The notes: generated by a model not told the origin, from the sequence alone. A stretch of 64,000 bases of DNA from J054 sp965221985 (GCA_965221985.1 OZ244928.1:124001-188000), one strand, 5' to 3'; counted from the stretch's first letter, positions 53,709 through 63,129 are shown. Made by a program: numbers and translations.

Positions 53709-54008
53709 ATGTTTAGCGAATCCGTCTTGGCCCACACCGGCCAACTCTGGAAAATTGTACTAGCCGTACTTGCCTTAGTGGTGGGAAGCCTTGCCCCAGC
53801 ATTTTCGGCTACCGGCATGTCGTGGACTACTGGCACGACTATCGCCGTACTTGGCTATGCCCTGGGAATCTTATTTACACGCTGCCCTAGCTGTAAACAA
53901 CGCTGGTTTTGGACGGCACTTATTGATGCGCAGTTATATAAACCGCTATTTACCACTGGCAAATGCCCTAACTGCAAAACGGATTTTTCGCCGCGAAGCG
54001 ATGCCTAA
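53709..54008 (+). CDS. small membrane protein with C-terminal zinc ribbon
   Basis: The 99-residue product from ATG 53709 (GGAG eight bases upstream) has two transmembrane helices (about 14-34 and 42-57) and a C-terminal cytosolic or periplasmic ribbon with CPSC at 59-62 and CPNC at 86-89, the spacing of a rubredoxin-like zinc knuckle. I do not recognise the family. Zinc-ribbon membrane proteins of this size often assist protein quality control or act as small subunits, but nothing here proves a role. It stands between apaH and the convergent thyA. Confidence 0.7.
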   Translation: MFSESVLAHTGQLWKIVLAVLALVVGSLAPAFSATGMSWTTGTTIAVLGYALGILFTRCPSCKQRWFWTALIDAQLYKPLFTTGKCPNCKTDFSPRSDA

Positions 54009-54016
54009 GGGTATTG

Positions 54017-54811
54017 CTAGACAGCGACCGCAGCCTTGATGTGCGGATGAGATTCGTAGCCTAGAATCTCGAAATCCTCGAAACGATAGTCAAATATCGA
54101 TACCGGTCGGCGCGCTATGGCTAAACGGGGCAAGGGCAATGGCTCGCGACCCAGTTGTTCATCCGCCTGCTCGAGGTGATTGAGATATAAGTGGCAATCA
54201 CCGCCGGTCCAAATAAAGTCTCCCACGTTCAAGTCTGTTTGCTGCGCAACCATGTGCGTGAGCAAGGCATAGGACGCGATATTAAAAGGCACACCCAGAA
54301 AGATGTCGGCGCTACGCTGGTACAACTGGCAAGACAGGCGACCATCGGCGACATAAAACTGAAATAGACAATGACAGGGCGACAAAGCCATTTGATCGAG
54401 TTCGCCAACATTCCAAGCATTGACGATAATTCGCCGTGAGTCGGGGTTTTCGCGCAAGACTTCGATGATTTGGGCAATCTGATCAACGGACTCGCCGTTT
54501 GGCGTCGGCCAGGACCGCCATTGCGCGCCATATACGGGACCCAAATCCCCTTGCTCGTTTGCCCATTCATCCCAAATACTCACGCCGTGTTCATTGAGAT
54601 AGGCAATATTCGTGTCACCGCGCAAAAACCACAAAAGCTCATGAATGATGGAGCGAATGTGCAGCTTCTTGGTGGTCACCATGGGAAAACCCGCGCGCAA
54701 ATCGAAACGCATCTGATGCCCAAATACGCTCAGTGTGCCCGTCCCGGTTCGGTCGTCTTTACGCGCACCCTCGTTGCGCACCCGCTGCATTAAATCTAGA
54801 TAGGGCTGCAC
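54017..54811 (-). CDS. thyA: thymidylate synthase
   Basis: ThyA makes dTMP from dUMP with methylene-THF. The 264-residue product, the standard length, has RNEGARKDDRTGTGTLSVFGHQMRFDLR, catalytic Cys in ALSPCHCLFQFYV, and RSADIFLGVPFNIASYALLTHM. It is downstream of lgt on the same strand by 16 bp, the order seen in many gammaproteobacteria. Confidence 0.98.
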   Translation of the reverse strand: MQPYLDLMQRVRNEGARKDDRTGTGTLSVFGHQMRFDLRAGFPMVTTKKLHIRSIIHELLWFLRGDTNIAYLNEHGVSIWDEWANEQGDLGPVYGAQWRSWPTPNGESVDQIAQIIEVLRENPDSRRIIVNAWNVGELDQMALSPCHCLFQFYVADGRLSCQLYQRSADIFLGVPFNIASYALLTHMVAQQTDLNVGDFIWTGGDCHLYLNHLEQADEQLGREPLPLPRLAIARRPVSIFDYRFEDFEILGYESHPHIKAAVAV

Positions 54812-54827
54812 CCTGTTTAGTCCTCCA

Positions 54828-55622
54828 CTATTCCGCGTTATTCGTCGCGATCGCCGGGCGGCGATAGGCGAGCCACAATAATATAGCCCCGGCGAGGATC
54901 ATCGGAAGGGTTAATACATGCCCCATGGTGACCCAGCCGAAGGCAAGATAGCCGATATGCGCGTCTGGCAAACGAACAAATTCCACTGCACTGCGAAAAA
55001 TTCCATAGCAAACCGCGAATACACCGGCCACGGCCATGGTCGGGCGGGGGCGAGACGAGAAAATCCACACGATGCAAAAGAGCACCAGACCCTCGAGCAA
55101 GGCCTCATAGAGCTGGGAGGGATGACGCGGGACGCCATCGACAACGAAAGCCCAGGGTAGATCGGTCGGCCCACCCCATAGTTCGCCATTGATAAAATTA
55201 CCGATGCGGCCAGCGCCCAGACCAACGGGCACCATGGGTGCGGAAAAATCCACTAGTTCCCAAAAGTTTTTGCCGACTTTGCGGGCAAACAACAACAAGC
55301 CAATCAACACGCCGAGGAAACCACCGTGAAAAGACATGCCGCCTTCCCATATCTTGAAAAGGTTTAGTGGGTTTTCGGCGATGCGGTCCCAGCCGTAGAA
55401 CAGCATATAACCCAAACGTCCGCCCAGAATTACTCCCATGGCGATATAAAACAGCAAATCGTCCACCTGCTCGGGGCTGATAAGCGCCCCTGGTTTGCGG
55501 GCTCGCACACGCGCCAACCACCAACCAACGACGAAGCCGATTAGGTACATCAGCCCGTACCAGCGCACGGCCAATGGACCAATCTGCACGGCTACGGAAT
55601 CAAATCCTGAGTATTCAAACAT
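54828..55622 (-). CDS. lgt: prolipoprotein diacylglyceryl transferase
   Basis: Lgt attaches diacylglyceryl to the lipobox Cys of prolipoproteins. The 264-residue product has seven hydrophobic helices, GGMSFHGGFLGVLIGL, and the signature GRIGNFINGELWGGPTDLPWAFV with the essential Arg. ATG 55622 fits the family N-terminus (MFEYSGFDSVAVQIGPLAVRWYGL); an open frame to 55751 overlaps the region divergent with the DUF255 gene. Confidence 0.97.
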   Translation of the reverse strand: MFEYSGFDSVAVQIGPLAVRWYGLMYLIGFVVGWWLARVRARKPGALISPEQVDDLLFYIAMGVILGGRLGYMLFYGWDRIAENPLNLFKIWEGGMSFHGGFLGVLIGLLLFARKVGKNFWELVDFSAPMVPVGLGAGRIGNFINGELWGGPTDLPWAFVVDGVPRHPSQLYEALLEGLVLFCIVWIFSSRPRPTMAVAGVFAVCYGIFRSAVEFVRLPDAHIGYLAFGWVTMGHVLTLPMILAGAILLWLAYRRPAIATNNAE

Positions 55623-55749
55623 TGAGCGAAAATGCTGTTCTCGGCGAATGTGCGAGCCAAAACGCGGCGGCAGCAAGTGTAGCACCGCGGTGGAAAAATC
55701 CGGTGTTGTATAGTCGCTGCCTTCCCCACCGCGCCAGCCCAGGGCTGAC

Positions 55750-57825
55750 ATGAACCGACTCGCGAAAGAAACCAGCCCCTACCTGCTGCAACACGCCGAC
55801 AACCCGGTGGATTGGTATCCCTGGGGGGCGGAGGCACTGAAAAAGGCGCAAGGTGAAAATAGGCCTATCTTGCTATCCATCGGCTACTCGGCCTGCCACT
55901 GGTGCCATGTCATGGCCCACGAATCATTTGAGAATCCAGATATAGCGGCCTTGATGAACCGACATTTCATCAATATCAAGGTAGACCGGGAAGAGCGCCC
56001 CGACATCGATCGGATTTACCAAACTGCCCATCAGCTCATCGCGCGGCGCCCCGGCGGCTGGCCCCTGACCATGTTCCTGCATCCGCAAGATCAGCGGCCT
56101 TTCTTTGGTGGTACGTATTTCCCCGACAAGGGACGCCACGGCATGCCGGGCTTTGATGAATTGCTGCAGCGGGTTGCCGAGTACTTCCGGGACAACCAAG
56201 CAGACATTCAATCCCATGGTGACGCCCTGCTAGAGGCCTTTGAGCGCCTGGAACCGGACGAACCCGCCAACCAGCAACAATTAAATAACGAACCCCTGCA
56301 AGGATCTCGGGACGCCTTCATCCAGCAGCTTGACGAAAGCAATGGGGGTTTCGGCGGCGCACCCAAATTTCCCCACGCAAGCAGCCTAGAACGCTTGCTT
56401 AGACACTGGCGCGACAGCGCCCACAGCGAGGAACCCGACACCCAAGCGCTCTACGCTGTCGCCCTCTCGCTGACCCGCATGGCCGAAGGCGGAATCTATG
56501 ACCACCTGGGTGGTGGTTTTTGCCGTTACTCGGTGGATGCGCATTGGAACATCCCACACTTTGAAAAAATGCTCTACGACAACGGGCCCTTGCTGGCCCT
56601 GTACGCGCAAATGTGGCTGGTTAGCGGCGATGAGTTGTACCGCCGGGTCGCCAATGAAACAGCCGACTGGGCCATTCGCGAGATGCGGGCACCCGGCGGT
56701 GCTTTCTTCTCTAGCCTGGATGCTGATTCCGAAGGTGAAGAAGGTAAATTCTATATTTGGTCGCCCACCAAGGTGGAAGCCTTACTCAGCCCAGAAGAGT
56801 ACGCCGTGGTCGCGCCCCATTATGGCTTGGATGAGAAGCCTAACTTCGAAGGGCACTGGCACTTTCACGTAGCGCGGCCGCTGGCCGATGTCGCCGAATC
56901 GCTGGACATCAATGAGTCCATTGCCCGTTCCTTGCTCGACAGCGCCCGGCCAAAACTTCTCCAAGCGCGCGGGCAACGAGTCTGGCCTGGCCTGGACAAC
57001 AAGGTGTTGGGCAGCTGGAATGGGCTGATGATTCGCGGCTTGGCGATTGCCGCCCGAGCGCTGCACCGCGACGATCTGGCCGCGGCGGCAGCCCAAGCTA
57101 TGGATTTCATTCGTCACGAAATGATCGTGGAGGATGAATTGCTCGCGGTTTATATGGATGGAGAATCGCGCTTCCCGGCTTATCTCGACGACCATGCTTT
57201 CTTATTAGACGCCGTGATCGAGTTGTTGCAAGCCCGTTGGGATAGCGAACATATTCACTTCGCCATTTGGCTCGCCGAAAGGCTAATCGGCGATTTCGCC
57301 GATCCTCAGCGAGGCGGTTTCTATTTCACGGCTGCAGAGCACGAGCAGCTCATGCATCGCTCGCGGCCCATGTCGGATGAGTCGCTGCCCTCGGGCAATG
57401 CCGTGGCCGCATTGGCACTGCAGCGCCTCGGCCATATGCTCGGCGAAACAAGATATGTGGATGCGGCCGAAGCCACCTTGCGCGTGGCGTGGACAGCAAT
57501 GGCCGAGTTTCCCCACGGCCACGCCAGTATGGTCAACGCTCTGCAGGAATATTTGAAGACACCGCAAATCGTGGTGGTACGCGGCCGGGATGACCAGGCC
57601 AGCCAATGGACGCAAGCCCTGGACGGCCACTACGCTCCACAAAGAATTAGCTTGGCCATTCCCTACGATGCCAGAGAGCTACCCGGCAGCCTGGCGGATC
57701 GCGCGGCGCGCCCGGGCACCGTCGCCTATATTTGCGAGGGCATGAGCTGTCGCGAACCGGTGGAAAGCCTTGAAACCTTGGCGGCGAACTTGCTTGCGTC
57801 AAGCCCGGACGCACAGCCTGGCTAA
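55750..57825 (+). CDS. DUF255 thioredoxin-like protein (YyaL/SSP411 family)
   Basis: The 691-residue product begins with a thioredoxin-like DUF255 domain (about 1-165: SPYLLQHADNPVDWYPWG, SIGYSACHWCHVMAHESF with the CHWC motif, KVDREERPDID, GGWPLTMFLHPQ), followed by an (alpha/alpha)6 six-hairpin glycosidase-like barrel (NGLMIRGLAIAARAL, DEALPSGNAVAALALQ-type repeats). The family is widespread, related to spermatogenesis-associated protein 20, and its activity is unproven. It is divergent from lgt. Confidence 0.93.
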   Translation: MNRLAKETSPYLLQHADNPVDWYPWGAEALKKAQGENRPILLSIGYSACHWCHVMAHESFENPDIAALMNRHFINIKVDREERPDIDRIYQTAHQLIARRPGGWPLTMFLHPQDQRPFFGGTYFPDKGRHGMPGFDELLQRVAEYFRDNQADIQSHGDALLEAFERLEPDEPANQQQLNNEPLQGSRDAFIQQLDESNGGFGGAPKFPHASSLERLLRHWRDSAHSEEPDTQALYAVALSLTRMAEGGIYDHLGGGFCRYSVDAHWNIPHFEKMLYDNGPLLALYAQMWLVSGDELYRRVANETADWAIREMRAPGGAFFSSLDADSEGEEGKFYIWSPTKVEALLSPEEYAVVAPHYGLDEKPNFEGHWHFHVARPLADVAESLDINESIARSLLDSARPKLLQARGQRVWPGLDNKVLGSWNGLMIRGLAIAARALHRDDLAAAAAQAMDFIRHEMIVEDELLAVYMDGESRFPAYLDDHAFLLDAVIELLQARWDSEHIHFAIWLAERLIGDFADPQRGGFYFTAAEHEQLMHRSRPMSDESLPSGNAVAALALQRLGHMLGETRYVDAAEATLRVAWTAMAEFPHGHASMVNALQEYLKTPQIVVVRGRDDQASQWTQALDGHYAPQRISLAIPYDARELPGSLADRAARPGTVAYICEGMSCREPVESLETLAANLLASSPDAQPG

Positions 57826-57828
57826 GCA

Positions 57829-58152
57829 ATGACGCAGTGGATCCTGCTATTTGCGATTCTATTTGTCGGCGGCATCGTGTTGCTACTAGTCCTCTATGGA
57901 AAACTGCTAAGCCAGCTAAAACGGCACAACCCGGAAGTATTTCTCGCCATTGGCAGCCCATCCCTGTTCATGCACTCGCCACGGCGGGGCATGCAACTGC
58001 AGCGGTTCATCTATCGGGGCTCGCAACAGCCTCATATTCATCCCGATGTCGCCAAACTGAGCCGGTGGCTCGGTATTCTTACGCCGCTGTTCGTGGCAGC
58101 GGCGATTGGTGGCTTGCTATGGATCCCTAGTCAGTTGCTCGAGACGATTTAG
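57829..58152 (+). CDS. small two-helix membrane protein (UspB-like layout)
   Basis: The 107-residue product has a transmembrane helix at about 4-25 and another at about 83-103, with a basic cytosolic middle (LKRHNPEVFLAIGSPSLF). The layout and the NPEVF segment recall UspB, but the similarity is weak. It starts 4 bp after the DUF255 gene stop, so it may be co-transcribed. The function is unknown. Confidence 0.6.
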   Translation: MTQWILLFAILFVGGIVLLLVLYGKLLSQLKRHNPEVFLAIGSPSLFMHSPRRGMQLQRFIYRGSQQPHIHPDVAKLSRWLGILTPLFVAAAIGGLLWIPSQLLETI

Positions 58153-58179
58153 GCGGACAGGCGAGAAGTTTTCAGCATT

Positions 58180-58962
58180 TCAATGACTAGCTGCACTGGA
58201 GCGTTCGGCGGTATCCGTCTTAGCCAGCTCCCAGGGGTCAACATCAAGGACAGCAACCGGCCGACGGTTCCCCGCATTGAGCACTAGAGTCAGGGCACCT
58301 TTTCTACCGATAACCGGGACATAGACCAGCTCTGTATCTGGATATGACTTGGCCAATCCCGAAATCTCGGAGCGCAAGCGATCATCATTAACCCGCAGAA
58401 CGCTAAGGGGCTTTGATCTGTTAAGTACTTGATTTGAACTCTCATCATAGCCGCTCCAAAACTCCGGCCTCTTATCAATATCAGGCAGACCTTCAAACAT
58501 CACTTCTTCTAAGACACGGCTCCGGGCCACGGGATCCTCCGGCAAGCTAGCAACAGCATATATCGGTCCTCGCCAAGGCTTGCTCGAAAATGCCGGGTAT
58601 TCGTCTCCGGATAGGGAGACTTCTTTGCGCGCCAAGACTTCAAAGCGGTCGATGGCGAATACCGCATAGTAAGGACGCTGCTGATAGATGGTGGTTACGC
58701 CGTAAATGAGCGCTGACAGCTGAATCGTCGCGATCAAGCACATATCCAGAAGAAGCTTCGGCTTGTTGGGTCGATATAGCAGCAGCGTAAGCAGTGGCCC
58801 CAGCACCAGATCTACACCAATAAGAATCTTCACAACATCGCTGGCACCGCTCACCTTGAAATAGGGCGTCGGGTACCACAAGAAAAATATCACGGCCAGA
58901 ACCACGCCCACGATCGAGGCGCTGATCGAAAAATGTAGGAGAAATGCTCTTTTCTTACTCAT
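58180..58962 (-). CDS. TfpX/TfpZ-family type IV pilin accessory protein, orphan
   Basis: From ATG 58962 the 260-residue product begins with several hydrophobic helices: AFLLHFSISASIVGVVLAVIF, then FLWYPTPYFKVSGASDVVKILIGVDLVLGPLLTLLLYRPNKPKLLLDM, and QRPYYAVFAIDRFEVL, which closely follow the TfpX/TfpZ family that stabilises or modifies some type IV pilins. The hydrophilic C-terminal half is probably periplasmic. No pilin or pilus biogenesis gene is nearby. It converges on the small membrane protein gene. Confidence 0.82.
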   Translation of the reverse strand: MSKKRAFLLHFSISASIVGVVLAVIFFLWYPTPYFKVSGASDVVKILIGVDLVLGPLLTLLLYRPNKPKLLLDMCLIATIQLSALIYGVTTIYQQRPYYAVFAIDRFEVLARKEVSLSGDEYPAFSSKPWRGPIYAVASLPEDPVARSRVLEEVMFEGLPDIDKRPEFWSGYDESSNQVLNRSKPLSVLRVNDDRLRSEISGLAKSYPDTELVYVPVIGRKGALTLVLNAGNRRPVAVLDVDPWELAKTDTAERSSAASH

Positions 58963-59171
58963 AGTGACTGGTCGAGGGGGGAGCTGAGCCTGGCAAAAAA
59001 CCTTACCTGGCAAGTATTGCAAGTCAAGTGATGGAGTTCTCAAAAACCTGGGCGATCGAATCTCGCCAGATCGATTGGGCGGCGCGTCGCAAGAATATTC
59101 CAGTATCTCAGACCTAAGGTCTATTCATACTTTCCATGACGGTATCTCGCTGCCGCTGCCAAGGACGATAG

Positions 59172-59498
59172 ATGTTTGCTAATGAATTCTTGGGGCTCTG
59201 CGGCTTGCATTTGGCGGCTCAGTTTCCCGAGCCCGAGTTGGGCATCTGGCTGAAGAAATCTGCCCACGGTAACGGTTATGGCCTGGAGGCAATCGCCGGC
59301 ATAAAGACCTGGGCTGAGGCGCATCTGGCCTTCGAGCGTATGATCTACCCCGTTGACCGGAAAAACCGCCCGAGTCGAAAAATTGCGGAGGCGCTGGGCG
59401 GAAGAATTTTCTTGGAACAGCGAGTCATGTCCATGGCCGGCATTGAGTTGGACGAAGTGGTCTATGCTATTCCCCGTACCAAGAATATCCATCAGTAA
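59172..59498 (+). pseudogene. GNAT (RimL-like) acetyltransferase, N-terminally truncated
   Basis: The 108-residue frame holds the C-terminal two thirds of a RimJ/RimL-type acetyltransferase: ELGIWLKKSAHGNGYGLEAI (acetyl-CoA loop) and PVDRKNRPSRKIAEALGG. The N-terminal beta strands (usual total about 170-180 residues) are absent, and an in-frame TAG lies directly before the first ATG (59169-59171). No N-terminal remnant was recognised in other frames of 58963-59171. It is most likely a decayed gene, less likely a short functional variant. Confidence 0.65.
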
Positions 59499-59578
59499 AT
59501 TTGTGAGCGCCGGATCGCCAGTTGTGATCCAATTGAAGCTTAGTCTTTATCGAGCAGCGTCTACAAACTGGTGTCGAC

Positions 59579-60796
59579 ATGTTTAGGTATCCCGTCTTTC
59601 TAGTACTCATCTCACTGATCACCGCCTGCGCGACCCGTTCGCCCCTGCCGGCGGATCTGATTATCGGCAATGTACGTTTGTATACTGCACCCGGCGCGCC
59701 ACCCTTGGAAGCTGCCAGCATCGCCATCCGTGATGGAAAAATTGCGGAACTGGGTATTGGCATACCTGCTAAGGGTGAGAAATTTATTGACGGCAAGGGC
59801 CGGGCGGCGACGGCTGGATTGTGGAACAGCCATGTTCACTTCATGGATCCGGCCTTAAAAACAGACGCCAAACAAGTCGTTCGCAACATGCTTTTGCGCT
59901 ACGGCTTTACCAACGTGCTGGATACCGGTTCTGAGCTCAGCGAAACGGTCGCGCTTTCCTGGGCTATAGAAGCCGGCGAATTGTTTGGCCCCAAGATTTT
60001 CATGGCCAACGGAAGCTTCGTATACACCGATGCCACGCCAACCTACTTACCCGGCATACGCCTACCAGAGTTAGCCGTGCCCAGCGATGCGGCACCCTTA
60101 GTCGATGCTGTAATGCAGGCTGGTGCCCAAGGCATCAAGATCTTTTCTGGTTCGTTCATGTCACCGGTCAAAACAATCCATCTACCACCGGACATCATCC
60201 ACGCTGTTACGCAGGCGGCTCATGCGCGCGGTGGTTTTGTGATCGCTCATCCCAACGACCGCACCGGACTGATCAATGCCGTGGATAACGGCGTGGACAT
60301 TCTGGCCCACACCGCGCCGGGCCCTAAACCGCTGGGCGACAAACTAATTGGCCGCATGCTGGCAAATCGGGTCGCCCTGATTCCCACCCTAAAGCTCTGG
60401 TCCTACGAACTGCGACGGTCCGGTACTCCTGAAAAAGCCGTGCAAGCCGTACAAAAAATGGCCATTGCACAACTTGCTGAATACCACAGTGCCGGTGGTG
60501 AAATTCTCTTTGGTACCGATGCTGGCTACATGACTGACTTCAATACGAAAGATGAATTTTCTCTAATGAAAAAGGCTGGCATGAACTTCGACGAAATCCT
60601 TGCCTCTTTGACCACTAACCCCGCTCAAAGATTCGCGCCGGACGCGGGTATCCTAGCGCTTGGTGCCCCGGCTGATATTGTGATCTACAGCGACGATCCG
60701 GGCCAAGACGTCACCGCATTCTCGCGCGTTGACTATACGATTCGGGGCGGGAAACCGGTTTATTGCAGAAATAAAGGCGATAGCGCCTGTAGATAG
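59579..60796 (+). CDS. amidohydrolase-family lipoprotein (imidazolonepropionase-like)
   Basis: The 405-residue product has a lipoprotein signal with lipobox LITAC and an amidohydrolase TIM barrel: metal HxH in NSHVHFMD, Lys in GIKIFSG, His in FVIAHPNDR and DILAHTAPG, and Asp in LFGTDAGYMTD, with a C-terminal composite beta sandwich (APADIVIYSDDPGQDV, TIRGGKPVY). All metal ligands are present, so it is probably active in the periplasm. The substrate is unknown. Confidence 0.9.
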   Translation: MFRYPVFLVLISLITACATRSPLPADLIIGNVRLYTAPGAPPLEAASIAIRDGKIAELGIGIPAKGEKFIDGKGRAATAGLWNSHVHFMDPALKTDAKQVVRNMLLRYGFTNVLDTGSELSETVALSWAIEAGELFGPKIFMANGSFVYTDATPTYLPGIRLPELAVPSDAAPLVDAVMQAGAQGIKIFSGSFMSPVKTIHLPPDIIHAVTQAAHARGGFVIAHPNDRTGLINAVDNGVDILAHTAPGPKPLGDKLIGRMLANRVALIPTLKLWSYELRRSGTPEKAVQAVQKMAIAQLAEYHSAGGEILFGTDAGYMTDFNTKDEFSLMKKAGMNFDEILASLTTNPAQRFAPDAGILALGAPADIVIYSDDPGQDVTAFSRVDYTIRGGKPVYCRNKGDSACR

Positions 60797-60830
60797 AGAG
60801 AAGTAGATCGCTCTACTGGTCTTCGCGCCG

Positions 60831-61334
60831 ATGCCATTCAATCCTAAGCCACTAATCAGAATAGCAAATAGTGCTGACATCGGAGCGATTACCGATATTT
60901 ATAACCACGCGATCCTGCACACAACATCAACCTTCGATATCAACCCAAAATCACCCGCTGACCGTCTGATTTGGCTTAGGTCGCGTGATGAACGACATCC
61001 TGTTCTCGTTATGGAAGTTGGCGAACGAGTGATTGGTTGGGCCAGCCTTAGCCCTTGGTCACCGAAGGAAGCCTATGCCCACACCGCCGAGGGTAGTCTT
61101 TATATGCATCCGGAATTCCATAACCGTGGCTATGGCCAACGACTCAATATCGCCCTTAACGAACTTGCACGTGACCTCGGCTTTCATACCCTGATTGCCC
61201 GAATCACCGGTGGCGGCGATACGAGCGTCCATCTCTGCCACCGCTTTGGATATCAACATGTTGGCACCATGAAGGAAGTTGGGCGCAAGTTCGGTAAGCT
61301 ACTGGATGTTGAGCTGTTTCAGCTACTGCTATGA
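60831..61334 (+). CDS. GNAT acetyltransferase, phosphinothricin/methionine-sulfoximine type
   Basis: The 167-residue product has the Pat/MddA layout: IRIANSADIGAITDIYNHAILHTTSTF, VIGWASLSPW, YMHPEFHNRGYGQRL (acetyl-CoA loop) and GFHTLIARITGGGDTSVHLCHRFGYQHVGTMKEVGRKFG. Relatives acetylate phosphinothricin, methionine sulfone or sulfoximine. It overlaps the dehydrogenase gene by 4 bp (ATGA). Confidence 0.9.
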   Translation: MPFNPKPLIRIANSADIGAITDIYNHAILHTTSTFDINPKSPADRLIWLRSRDERHPVLVMEVGERVIGWASLSPWSPKEAYAHTAEGSLYMHPEFHNRGYGQRLNIALNELARDLGFHTLIARITGGGDTSVHLCHRFGYQHVGTMKEVGRKFGKLLDVELFQLLL

Positions 61335-62767
61335 GTAATAGTCCAGAAAACCTTTTTATCAACGGCGCGTGGAGAGAAGGCTCCAGCCAAAAACGCTTTA
61401 ATGTTATCGATCCTGCGACAGAGAAGATAATCGCGACGGTTGCGGACGGTAGTGTTGCGGACGCCAAGGATTCCATGGATGCTGCGGCAGCCGCACTGGT
61501 TGACTGGCGAGCTACAGTACCGCGTGAGCGCGGTGAAATTCTTCGCCGTGCCCATGACATGCTCATCGCCAATGAGCAACGACTAGCAAAACTCATCACT
61601 CTGGAAAATGGCAAGGCCCTACCGGATTCCTTGGCGGAGATTCGCTATGCGGCGGAGTTCTTTCGCTGGTTCGCCGAAGAAGCAGTGAGAAATTTGGGTC
61701 GCGTGTCTCTAGGCCCAAGCTCTGGGGCCAGAATTCTGGTGCAGCATCGAGCCGCCGGCGTCGCTGTTTTGGTCACGCCTTGGAACTTTCCAGCTGCCAT
61801 GGGCGCGCGTAAGCTTGCGCCGGCCCTAGCCGCGGGTTGTACCGTGGTACTCAAGCCAGCATCAGAAACACCCTTAACCCTTCTAGCCATCGGTGATCTG
61901 CTGGCGCGCGCCGGCGTGCCATCGGGCGTGATTAACCTGCTCCCTACGAGCAATCCCAAAGACGTCGTTAGCGCTTTGCTCAATGACTCGCGGACGCGGG
62001 TTGTTTCCTTTACCGGATCCACGGAAGTCGGCAAGCAACTACTTAAGAAAGCCGCCGAGCGCGTCATCAATCCCGCCATGGAATTGGGTGGCAATGCGCC
62101 ATTCATCGTGCTCGCAGATGCAAATGTCGAAGCTGCAATAGAAGGCGCCATCGTCGCGAAAATGCGCAATATTGGCGAAGCCTGTACCGCGGCGAATCGT
62201 CTTTATATCCATAGCAATGTCTATGATGAATTCGTTACGGGTTTCGTCATTGCGATGAAAAAGCTAAAGATGGGCAATGGCATGGATCCTGATGTGCAGG
62301 TCGGCGCCTTAATCAATGAGTCAACGAGAAACAAAGTCGCAGCCTTTGTGGATGATGCGGTATCCAAGGGAGCACGCCTGTTGCTAGGCGGAAAAGTTCC
62401 TCCCGGACCGGGCTATTTCTATCCGCCAACCGTGTTAGTGGATGTCCCCGCACATGCCAACTGCACAAGAGGTGAAATATTCGGCCCGGTTGCCGCCATC
62501 CAATGCTTTGACGAAAACGACGATATTGTCGCCATCGCCAATGACACAGACTACGGCCTCGTCGCCTACCTTTATACCCAGGATATAAAGCGCGGCCTAG
62601 AAATATGCGAGCGATTTGAATTCGGTATGGTTGGCTTGAATCGCGGCCTCGTATCAGACCCCGCCGCTCCGTTTGGTGGTATGAAGCAGTCTGGAATTGG
62701 CCGTGAGGGCGGACATGAAGGATTGATGGAATTCTTGGAAAGCCAATATATCGCTACGGATTGGTGA
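61331..62767 (+). CDS. gabD: NAD(P)-dependent succinate-semialdehyde dehydrogenase
   Basis: The 478-residue aldehyde dehydrogenase has NFPAAMGARKLAPALAAGC, FTGSTEVGKQLL, ELGGNAPFIV with the general-base Glu, catalytic Cys in NIGEACTAANR, EIFGPVAAI, and a C-terminal AAPFGGMKQSGIGREGGHEGL characteristic of the succinate-semialdehyde group. It oxidises succinic semialdehyde to succinate; other aldehydes are possible. Translation is coupled to the upstream acetyltransferase. Confidence 0.9.
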   Translation: MSNSPENLFINGAWREGSSQKRFNVIDPATEKIIATVADGSVADAKDSMDAAAAALVDWRATVPRERGEILRRAHDMLIANEQRLAKLITLENGKALPDSLAEIRYAAEFFRWFAEEAVRNLGRVSLGPSSGARILVQHRAAGVAVLVTPWNFPAAMGARKLAPALAAGCTVVLKPASETPLTLLAIGDLLARAGVPSGVINLLPTSNPKDVVSALLNDSRTRVVSFTGSTEVGKQLLKKAAERVINPAMELGGNAPFIVLADANVEAAIEGAIVAKMRNIGEACTAANRLYIHSNVYDEFVTGFVIAMKKLKMGNGMDPDVQVGALINESTRNKVAAFVDDAVSKGARLLLGGKVPPGPGYFYPPTVLVDVPAHANCTRGEIFGPVAAIQCFDENDDIVAIANDTDYGLVAYLYTQDIKRGLEICERFEFGMVGLNRGLVSDPAAPFGGMKQSGIGREGGHEGLMEFLESQYIATDW

Positions 62768-62769
62768 GT

Positions 62770-63111
62770 ATGCGAAGTTCTCGGCTGGTATTTGCCTGCA
62801 TAATTATTGTCGCCATCAGCACAACTTTTTTGCTGGTTCGCACACCGGCCACTAATTCCGCATTGACCGTGTGGAACGATTCGGATCAAGAAATATCCAT
62901 CACGGCCACATGGAATGAACGTAGCAAAGACCTGGGAACAATACTGCCCGGTGCTCAACGTCCGGTGAAGGTGAGAAACCTTAATTCGATCGCGATTGAG
63001 ATTCAGTTTGAAGACGGCCGAAATCTACAATCCGAATCTATTGATCTGAGCTCTGGCGAGCCAGTCATCATCGGTATTTCTAATTCCAGCATTGACGTTA
63101 TTAGTCAATAA
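62770..63111 (+). CDS. small N-terminally anchored hypothetical protein
   Basis: From ATG 62770 the 113-residue product has one N-terminal hydrophobic segment (LVFACIIIVAISTTFLLV) and a soluble beta-rich remainder (LTVWNDSDQEISITATW) that resembles an immunoglobulin-like or PapD-like fold only loosely. It is probably membrane-anchored in the periplasm. I do not recognise a family. The start lies 2 bp past the gabD stop. Confidence 0.6.
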   Translation: MRSSRLVFACIIIVAISTTFLLVRTPATNSALTVWNDSDQEISITATWNERSKDLGTILPGAQRPVKVRNLNSIAIEIQFEDGRNLQSESIDLSSGEPVIIGISNSSIDVISQ

Positions 63112-63129
63112 TTAACCGGCTCAATCCCC

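Noticed and set aside
59110..59122. AGACCTAAGGTCT small palindrome
   Set aside because: Too short and isolated to claim a site.
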